A stretch of 5,753 nt of DNA, taken from assembly GCA_031260095.1 (NCBI GenBank), contig JAIRKN010000117.1:1-5753 (forward strand), in the 5' to 3' direction. Both the position numbers and the translations under genes were made by a program. Under the pieces are notes generated by a model. It had not been told where the DNA came from. It did not search any database and worked only from the letters and a program-made list of their open reading frames with translations. This document shows, piece after piece, positions 1 to 4,366 of the stretch. The DNA is from Tannerella sp. Lineage in GTDB: Bacteria; Bacteroidota; Bacteroidia; Bacteroidales; Tannerellaceae. The number at the start of each line of letters is the position of its first letter. Within the stretch, counting starts at the first letter, position 1.

Positions 1-1202
1 TATTTATTTTCCAGAATAACCCGCGTATCGTATGCAATCATATATTCCTCGTCGGTCGAAACCACCAGCACCTTGACTTTACTTTCGGGTTTACTAAGAA
101 CAAGTTCGCGTCCGCGTTCAGTCTTATTTTTATCTTCATCAAAAATAATACCCAGATATTCCATATCTTTACAGACTTCGGCGCGGGTAACCCATTGGTT
201 TTCCCCGACTCCTCCCGTAAAAACAAGAATATCAAGTCCGCCTAATGCAGCCGAATAAGCGCCTACATATTTCTTGATCCGGTAATTATACATATTCAGA
301 ATCTGAATCGCCCGTAGATTTCCGGCAGCTATAGCGCTCTCTATATCCCGCATATCCGATGAAATTTCCGAGAATCCGGCAACTCCGCTCTTTTTATTGA
401 TAAAATCCGAAAGGCCCTCTGCATCCAGATTCTCTTTCCGCATAATATAAGGCAATGCACCGGCGTCCACATCCCCGCAACGTGTTCCCATGATCAATCC
501 TTCCGTGGGAGTCATACCCATAGAAGTATCGATCGATTTTCCATTTTTTACTGCGGTAACGGATCCTCCGTTTCCTATATGCGCAGTTATGATACGTTGC
601 TGCTCATACGGTACGCCAAGAATTTCGCATGCACGATTTGATACATACCGATGACTCGTTCCATGAAACCCGTAACGACGCACTCCATATTTCTCATATA
701 CATCATACGGAAAAGCGTAGAGATAAGCATAATCCGGAATTGATTGATGAAACGCCGTATCAAACACTCCAACCTGAGGCGTGTCCGGCAATATTTTGTC
801 GATCGCCCTTATACCCTCCAGATTTGCCGGATTATGTAACGGAGCAAATTCCTCACATTCTACGACCATATCAATCACTTCCTGTGTGATAAGCACACTG
901 GATGCAAATTTCTCTCCTCCGTGAACCACGCGGTGACCGACCGCATCTATTTCGTTATAACTCTTAATACAGCCATATTTCTCATCCGTCAGAATGTTGA
1001 GAATGAAATTGATCCCTTCTTCATGATTGGGTATATCTTTTTCAAGCGTAACTTTTTCTTCGTTTTTATCTGTAAACTTCAGAAATGAATCTTCCAGTCC
1101 GACTCTTTCCACTCCGCCTTGCGCCATAACTTCTCCGGAAGTCATATCAAAAAGTTTATATTTGATAGAACTACTACCGCAATTTAATACTAATGTTTTC
1201 AC
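1..1202 (-). CDS. ackA: Acetate kinase, complete but for the last base of the stop codon
   Basis: Acetate kinase is a cytoplasmic ASKHA-fold enzyme that converts acetyl phosphate and ADP to acetate and ATP, the energy-yielding last step of acetate fermentation. The reading frame gives 400 residues, the usual family length. Visible motifs are the N-terminal phosphate-binding VLNCGSSSIKY (about 5-15), GHRVVHGG with Arg91, VFDTAFHQS with Asp148, RRYGFHGTSH with His180, HIGNGGSV (208-215), GTRCGDVDAG with Arg241, FTGGVGEN (328-335) and STDEEYMIA near the C terminus. Arg91, Asp148, His180 and Arg241 match the numbering of the catalytic residues in the Methanosarcina enzyme. The start is GTG at 1202-1200: TAA lies immediately upstream in frame, and the next ATG (codon 20) would delete the first phosphate motif. 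Codon 400 (AAA) is followed by TA at the window edge, almost certainly the start of TAA, TAG or TGA-type termination read as TA(A/G). It lies 36 bp downstream of pta, with no promoter or terminator visible between them, so the two are probably cotranscribed. Confidence 0.97.
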   Translation of the reverse strand, partial: MKTLVLNCGSSSIKYKLFDMTSGEVMAQGGVERVGLEDSFLKFTDKNEEKVTLEKDIPNHEEGINFILNILTDEKYGCIKSYNEIDAVGHRVVHGGEKFASSVLITQEVIDMVVECEEFAPLHNPANLEGIRAIDKILPDTPQVGVFDTAFHQSIPDYAYLYAFPYDVYEKYGVRRYGFHGTSHRYVSNRACEILGVPYEQQRIITAHIGNGGSVTAVKNGKSIDTSMGMTPTEGLIMGTRCGDVDAGALPYIMRKENLDAEGLSDFINKKSGVAGFSEISSDMRDIESAIAAGNLRAIQILNMYNYRIKKYVGAYSAALGGLDILVFTGGVGENQWVTRAEVCKDMEYLGIIFDEDKNKTERGRELVLSKPESKVKVLVVSTDEEYMIAYDTRVILENK

Positions 1203-1238
1203 TTATTATAATTTTTAATTTGATAAATCCAATCCGAA

Positions 1239-2252
1239 TTATTTCGCATGCTTCAATGCAATGGCCTGATTTGACGCTATCGCTACCATTTTATAAATGT
1301 CATCTACGGAGCAACCGCGTGATAAGTCATTAACCGGCGCAGCCATACCTTGCAAAATCGGACCGACAGCCTCAGCGCCGGCCAAACGTTGAACTAACTT
1401 ATAACTGATATTTCCTACTTCAAGATTCGGAAAAACGAGGACGTTGGCTTTACCGGCAACAGGACTGCCGGGCGCTTTCTGCGCCGCCACCTTTTCCACA
1501 AGGGCCGCATCAGCCTGCAATTCCCCGTCAATACATAGATCGGGCGCCTTTTCTTTAGCCAACCGGGTTGCTTCGACCACTTTGTCCACCATTTCATTAG
1601 AAGCGCTTCCTTTCGTTGAAAAGCTCAACATAGCGACACGAGGTTCGACATGGGCTAACGAACGGGCGGTATATGCGGTAGAGATTGCGATCTGGGCAAG
1701 TTCCGAAGCGGTAGGATACGGCAATACCGCACAATCGGCAAAAACAAGGATTCCATTCGCACCATACGATTTATCTTTGAGAAACATGATAAAAGCGCCC
1801 GAAACATTCGTTATACCCGGAACCGTTTTAATAATCTGCAATGCAGGGCGGAGCACATTCCCTGTCGTATTCTGCGCACCGGCAATCTCACCATCCGCAT
1901 CACCGGACTTAATCATCAGACAGCCCAGATACAACGGATCCTCAACTAACTGAGCCGCTTTTTCCGGGGTCATCCCTTTGGACCGGCGTAACTGAAACAA
2001 CAAATCGGCATAAGCCTGTTTTTTCTCATGATTTTTAGGGTCAACAATAGTTGCCTTTCCGATGTGATTCAGTCCGAAACCACCGGCAAGCGAACGGATC
2101 TCGTTCGGATTCCCGATCAGAATAATATCGGCTACTCCGTCGGCGACTAAACGGTCGGCGGCTTTCAAAGTTCTTTCTTCCGTTCCTTCCGGAAGCACGA
2201 TACGCTGTTTATTAGCTTTAGCGCGTAAAATAATCTCTTCTAATAAGTCCAT
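1239..2252 (-). CDS. pta: Phosphate acetyltransferase, short single-domain type
   Basis: Phosphotransacetylase interconverts acetyl-CoA plus phosphate with acetyl phosphate plus CoA in the cytoplasm and supplies the substrate of acetate kinase encoded just downstream. The 337-residue product is the short form made only of the PTA/PTB catalytic domain; it lacks the N-terminal DRTGG and BioD-like regions of the long enterobacterial enzyme. Family landmarks are IVLPEGTEERTLKAA (18-32), NVLRPALQIIKTVPG with VSGAFIM (132-156), ADCAVLPYPTASELAQIA (172-189), SFSTKGSA (210-217), DGELQADAAL (242-251), FPNLEVGNISYKL (274-286) and GPILQGMAAPVNDLSRG (297-313), the last being the most diagnostic block. 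The ATG start at 2252 fits the family N terminus; no Shine-Dalgarno is present, as is usual in this phylum. A -7 box lies about 50 bp upstream with a palindrome overlapping the -33 region, so pta-ackA probably has its own regulated promoter. A branched-chain phosphate acyltransferase (Ptb) is less likely, given the length, the motifs and the ackA neighbour. Confidence 0.97.
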   Translation of the reverse strand: MDLLEEIILRAKANKQRIVLPEGTEERTLKAADRLVADGVADIILIGNPNEIRSLAGGFGLNHIGKATIVDPKNHEKKQAYADLLFQLRRSKGMTPEKAAQLVEDPLYLGCLMIKSGDADGEIAGAQNTTGNVLRPALQIIKTVPGITNVSGAFIMFLKDKSYGANGILVFADCAVLPYPTASELAQIAISTAYTARSLAHVEPRVAMLSFSTKGSASNEMVDKVVEATRLAKEKAPDLCIDGELQADAALVEKVAAQKAPGSPVAGKANVLVFPNLEVGNISYKLVQRLAGAEAVGPILQGMAAPVNDLSRGCSVDDIYKMVAIASNQAIALKHAK

Positions 2253-2300
2253 GAATTTGATTTATAATAATGTTCATCACCAATCCTTTTATTTTCTCCG

Positions 2301-2308
2301 CAAAAGTA
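2301..2308 (-). promoter_or_regulatory. Putative Bacteroidetes -7 box for pta-ackA
   Basis: Read on the minus strand this is TACTTTTG, an exact match to the Bacteroidetes primary-sigma -7 consensus TAnnTTTG. Transcription would begin around 2294, giving a leader of roughly 40 nt before the pta ATG. No clean TTTG -33 element is found at the usual 19-21 bp spacing; the nearest TTTG lies 10 bp upstream, inside the adjoining palindrome. The identical octamer precedes murF. Confidence 0.55.
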
Positions 2309-2316
2309 GTAAAATC

Positions 2317-2334
2317 TGCAAAGTCCACTTTGCA
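2317..2334. promoter_or_regulatory. 18-bp palindrome over the -33 region of the pta promoter, candidate operator
   Basis: TGCAAAGTCCACTTTGCA is a perfect inverted repeat with 8-bp arms and a 2-bp centre. It begins 8 bp upstream of the putative pta -7 box, so it would cover about -23 to -40 from the predicted start of transcription. That is a typical operator position for a dimeric regulator. No known regulator is recognised from the sequence. The half-site GCAAAGT recurs three more times further upstream, so it may instead belong to that repeat family. Confidence 0.5.
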
Positions 2335-2365
2335 ATTCATGATATTTAACAATCTTTTTTTCATC

Positions 2366-2383
2366 ATCACAACGCAAAGTATC
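2366..2383. repeat. 18-bp direct repeat, left copy
   Basis: ATCACAACGCAAAGTATC occurs here and again, identical, at 2603-2620, 237 bp away. The two copies bracket the hairpin-rich part of the cdaA-pta spacer. A third, shorter match (GCAAAGTATC) lies at 2596-2605. The repeat is too long for chance in so short an interval, but it does not by itself prove insertion. Confidence 0.8.
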
Positions 2384-2413
2384 ATTATACTGCACACGGC
2401 ACAGTTTTGTGCA

Positions 2414-2429
2414 TTGCCCGTCAGGGCAA
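2414..2429. other. Hairpin in left arm of the repeat element
   Basis: TTGCCC-GTCA-GGGCAA forms a perfect 6-bp stem with a 4-nt loop. No T-run follows on either strand, so it is not a canonical intrinsic terminator. Confidence 0.6.
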
Positions 2430-2456
2430 ACATATCAATAGAAAACACCGGTTGTC

Positions 2457-2476
2457 AATGAGCAGGATTGCTCGTT
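2457..2476. other. Hairpin in the centre of the repeat element
   Basis: AATGAGCA-GGAT-TGCTCGTT forms an 8-bp stem with one G-T wobble and a 4-nt loop. Its 3' flank runs into CGTTAGGG (2473-2480), which could instead pair perfectly with CCCTAACG (2504-2511), so two alternative folds compete. Confidence 0.55.
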
Positions 2477-2489
2477 AGGGCATCCACCT

Positions 2490-2520
2490 CCTGTTTATGA
2501 ATCCCCTAACGGGGAACAGG
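2490..2520. other. Bulged hairpin in the centre of the repeat element
   Basis: CCTGTT (2490-2495) pairs with AACAGG (2515-2520), and CCCC (2503-2506) pairs with GGGG (2511-2514) around the loop TAAC, leaving a 7-nt bulge on the left side. It is the longest single hairpin of the cluster. It could slow or end transcription from cdaA, but no T-run follows. Confidence 0.5.
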
Positions 2521-2546
2521 GAAAACTATATATCCTTTTTCTATTG

Positions 2547-2570
2547 ATATTCTTCCCTAATGGGGAATAT
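2547..2570. other. Hairpin in right arm of the repeat element
   Basis: ATATTC (2547-2552) pairs with GAATAT (2565-2570); alternatively TTCCC (2553-2557) pairs with GGGAA (2563-2567) around TAATG. The CCCTAATGGGG core echoes CCCCTAACGGGG at 2503-2514 and CCCGTCAGGG in the left arm. Confidence 0.5.
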
Positions 2571-2602
2571 ATGCGCCTGCACAAAATCAGGCCGCGCAAA
2601 GT

Positions 2603-2620
2603 ATCACAACGCAAAGTATC
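2603..2620. repeat. 18-bp direct repeat, right copy
   Basis: This is the second identical copy of ATCACAACGCAAAGTATC, lying just past the cdaA stop codon. Its last ten bases open a perfect inverted repeat, GCAAAG-TAT-CTTTGC (2611-2625), whose far edge touches the first base of the cdaA stop codon. Such a stem directly after the gene might protect or end the cdaA message, though no T-run follows. Confidence 0.8.
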
Positions 2621-2624
2621 TTTG

Positions 2625-3392
2625 CTACACTTCTTTTTCTCCCGAAAGGATTTGTTGTAAATCTTCCACAGAAATATCAATACTAAGTTTTCCGTTATGT
2701 GCAACGGAAATAGATCCTCTTTCTTCCGAGACAATAATAACCAGAGCGTCTGTTTCGAGGGACATCCCAAGACCGGAACGATGTCGCAGGCCCATCTCTT
2801 TTGGTATGGCGACATTGTGTGCAATAGGCAGAATACATCCGGCGGCTTTTATTTCATTATCGGCTATAATCATCGCCCCGTCATGAAGCAGACTATTCTT
2901 AAAGAATATAGTTTCTATCAGGCGGGCGTTTACATCGGCATTAAACATTTCGCCGGTCTGAATATAAGTAAACAGATCCATTTCGCGTTGTATCACTATA
3001 AGCGCCCCCGTTTTCTTTTTAGCCATATTCATACAGGCAAGTACAACCGGGACGATATATTTTTCTTTTGACGTTTCACTTCTTTTCCGGAACAGGCTGT
3101 ACAGAAAACGCCAACTTTTGTTTGATCCCAATGCTACAAGGAAGCGGCGGATCTCATCCTGAAACAATATCACCAAAACAATAAATCCGACATTAATAAA
3201 TTTATCAAGGATACCGCCTATCAGCCGCATTTCCAATACCTGTGAAACAAGCACCCATACTACTATAATAGAAACCACTCCGCTGAAAATCGTCAACGTG
3301 CCCGAACTTTTCATCAATTTATAAATCTGGTACATCAAAAATGCAACCAGCAATATATCAATCGCGTCTTTAATACCAAATGATACAAACAT
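2625..3392 (-). CDS. cdaA: Membrane-bound diadenylate cyclase (c-di-AMP synthase, CdaA type)
   Basis: CdaA condenses two ATP into the second messenger c-di-AMP. The 255-residue product has the CdaA architecture: three hydrophobic segments at about 10-27, 33-53 and 65-86, then a cytoplasmic DAC domain from about 105 to 250. DAC landmarks are GALIVI (129-134), LLHDGAMII with the catalytic DGA at 171-173, GLRHRSGLGMS with RHR at 203-205, and VSEERGSISVAHNG (221-234). The membrane segments and lack of a helix-hairpin-helix region separate it from DNA-scanning DisA; many older annotations label such genes as DisA or DUF147. The start is ATG at 3392, 4 bp after the folP stop, so the gene is almost certainly translated from the folP message. 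No cdaR or glmM lies alongside, unlike in Firmicutes. Its 3' side opens onto the hairpin-rich repeat region; no canonical terminator is seen. Confidence 0.96.
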   Translation of the reverse strand: MFVSFGIKDAIDILLVAFLMYQIYKLMKSSGTLTIFSGVVSIIVVWVLVSQVLEMRLIGGILDKFINVGFIVLVILFQDEIRRFLVALGSNKSWRFLYSLFRKRSETSKEKYIVPVVLACMNMAKKKTGALIVIQREMDLFTYIQTGEMFNADVNARLIETIFFKNSLLHDGAMIIADNEIKAAGCILPIAHNVAIPKEMGLRHRSGLGMSLETDALVIIVSEERGSISVAHNGKLSIDISVEDLQQILSGEKEV

Positions 3393-3396
3393 AGAT

Positions 3397-4236
3397 TCAA
3401 TACTTTAATTTATCAATAACTTTTACTGCTTCGACTGCCGCCTTCACATCATGCACCCTCAGTATATCCGCCCCGTTTAACAAGGCGAACGTATGAAGAA
3501 CGGTCGTACCGTTCAGGCCGTCCTCTGCGCTATTCCCCAACAGGTCATAAATCATCCTTTTCCGGGAAATACCAACCAGCAGGGGACATTCTAATATCGT
3601 CGAAAACTCATTCAGGTGACGCATGAGTTCATAATTCTGTTCCAAAGTCTTACTAAATCCGAAACCGGGATCCACAATGACATCATTCACGCCCAATAAC
3701 CTTAACGCCCGCAACTTCTCTGCAAAATACAACATGATATCTTCAATAAGATGATGATAGCCGGTATTTTGCTGCATAGTCCGAGGCGTTCCACGCATGT
3801 GCATCAGCACATAAGGCACATGCAAACGCGCAACCGTTTCAAACATTCTCTCATCCATACTGCCGCCGGATATATCATTAATCACCGCGACACCGTACTC
3901 CTCCACGGCCCGCTGTCCGATATCCGCCCTGAAAGTATCAACTGAAACCGGAATCCGGGAATACTCATCCCGCAATATTTTCAGGGCCGGTTCAAGCCGG
4001 CGCCACTCCTCTTCGGCAGATACTTCCGCCGCATCCGGACGCGAGGAATATCCTCCGATATCAACAAATGCGCCTCCTTCGGCAATAATTGTTTCGATAC
4101 GTTCGGCAACCGCCCGTTCATTTTCATACCGGCTCCCGGCATAAAACGAATCCGGCGTTACATTAAGTATACCCATTACGACAGGAGTATCCAATGATAA
4201 CAGTTCGCCTTTTATGTTTAATAACTTCCCACTCAT
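3397..4236 (-). CDS. folP: Dihydropteroate synthase
   Basis: FolP joins para-aminobenzoate to 6-hydroxymethyl-7,8-dihydropterin diphosphate to make dihydropteroate in folate synthesis, and it is the sulfonamide target. With the ATG at 4236 the product has 279 residues, normal for this TIM-barrel family. Motifs in order are GILNVTPDSF (22-31), DIGGYSSRP (59-67), SVDT (98-101), NDISGG (120-125), MHMRGTPRTMQ (145-155), DPGFGFSK (189-196), GISRKRMI (222-229), GTT (243-245) and RVHDV (260-264). These cover the pterin, phosphate and pABA loops, and all look intact. An in-frame TTG at 4257 would add seven residues, but the ATG fits the family N terminus better and leaves room for a leader. The stop (TGA, 3399-3397) is 4 bp from the cdaA start, implying a two-gene transcript. 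A -7 box and a possible structured leader lie upstream. Confidence 0.96.
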   Translation of the reverse strand: MSGKLLNIKGELLSLDTPVVMGILNVTPDSFYAGSRYENERAVAERIETIIAEGGAFVDIGGYSSRPDAAEVSAEEEWRRLEPALKILRDEYSRIPVSVDTFRADIGQRAVEEYGVAVINDISGGSMDERMFETVARLHVPYVLMHMRGTPRTMQQNTGYHHLIEDIMLYFAEKLRALRLLGVNDVIVDPGFGFSKTLEQNYELMRHLNEFSTILECPLLVGISRKRMIYDLLGNSAEDGLNGTTVLHTFALLNGADILRVHDVKAAVEAVKVIDKLKY

Positions 4237-4260
4237 CTTCAAATATATAAAATCCAACGC

Positions 4261-4286
4261 CTGATCCCGGAACGATCAGACGTTCC
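4261..4286 (-). promoter_or_regulatory. Potential pseudoknot or double hairpin in the folP leader
   Basis: In transcript sense GGAACG (4286-4281) can pair with CGTTCC (4274-4269). The loop between them can pair with ATCAG (4265-4261) just downstream, through its CTGAT (4279-4275). The arrangement is that of an H-type pseudoknot with a 6-bp and a 5-bp stem and very short joining loops; alternatively, two hairpins compete. It starts about 14 nt after the predicted folP transcription start and ends 24 nt before the ATG. It matches no riboswitch class I can recognise. It could equally be a DNA operator palindrome. Confidence 0.4.
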
Positions 4287-4306
4287 AAAACAAACTTTTT
4301 AGTCCG

Positions 4307-4314
4307 CAAATGTA
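4307..4314 (-). promoter_or_regulatory. Putative Bacteroidetes -7 box for folP-cdaA
   Basis: On the minus strand this is TACATTTG, an exact match to TAnnTTTG. Transcription would start near 4300, giving a leader of about 64 nt to the folP ATG that contains the potential pseudoknot. No good -33 TTTG is seen at standard spacing. It lies 21 bp from the oppositely facing murF box, so the two promoters would share upstream DNA. Confidence 0.5.
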
Positions 4315-4335
4315 TGAAAATAACCCAATATAAAT

Positions 4336-4343
4336 TACTTTTG
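4336..4343 (+). promoter_or_regulatory. Putative Bacteroidetes -7 box for murF
   Basis: TACTTTTG matches TAnnTTTG exactly and is identical to the box ahead of pta. Transcription would begin near 4350, leaving a short leader of about 17 nt to the murF ATG. No convincing -33 element is present. Confidence 0.5.
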
Positions 4344-4366
4344 CGTCATAAAATAAAGTATGGGAA

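Larger units (their letters stand above)
2386..2603. repeat. Intergenic repeat element: imperfect inverted duplication with several hairpins
   Basis: This makes up most of the 372-bp gene-free stretch between cdaA and pta. The left arm (2386-2445) and right arm (2537-2603) are imperfect reverse complements. Two perfect blocks stand out: TTTTGTGCA (2405-2413) against TGCACAAAA (2578-2586), and ATATCAATAGAAAA (2432-2445) against TTTTCTATTGATAT (2537-2550). Between these blocks each arm has its own small hairpin of related sequence, CCCgtcaGGG on the left and CCCtaatGGG on the right, and the outer flanks also align (ATACT..GC..GGC). The 91-bp centre holds two further hairpins. No reading frame of credible length or composition lies in it. 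It resembles a non-autonomous, REP- or MITE-like element, or two divergent copies of a dispersed intergenic repeat; the class is not identified. Confidence 0.6.

Noticed and set aside
1444..1953. A 169-codon open frame antisense to pta
   Set aside because: It is a complement of strongly conserved pta codons, has no promoter or start context, and its translation shows no domain.
2481..2492. AGGAGG on the minus strand just ahead of an ATG, resembling a ribosome binding site
   Set aside because: The ATG opens a two-codon frame (ATG CCC TAA), the spacing is only 3 nt, and genes of this phylum rarely use Shine-Dalgarno sequences.
2414..2570. Intrinsic terminators for cdaA in the hairpin cluster
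   Set aside because: Several stems are present, but none is followed by a T-run on the minus strand, so termination cannot be claimed.
2617..2624. TATCTTTG on the plus strand as a promoter reading antisense into cdaA
   Set aside because: It matches the -7 consensus but arises from the inverted repeat at 2611-2625, has no -33 element and no gene downstream on that strand.
2495..2824. A 109-codon minus-strand frame running through the cdaA 3' end and the repeat region
   Set aside because: It overlaps the conserved DAC domain in another frame, and its tail is a translation of the hairpin repeats; its composition is not protein-like.
4240..4247. TATATTTG on the minus strand, a second match to the -7 box ahead of folP
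   Set aside because: It ends 3 bp before the folP ATG, so transcription would start at or inside the start codon; the box at 4307-4314 fits better.
4234..4257. TTG at 4257 as the folP start, adding seven residues
   Set aside because: The ATG at 4236 gives the expected N terminus and the rarer TTG codon adds nothing conserved.
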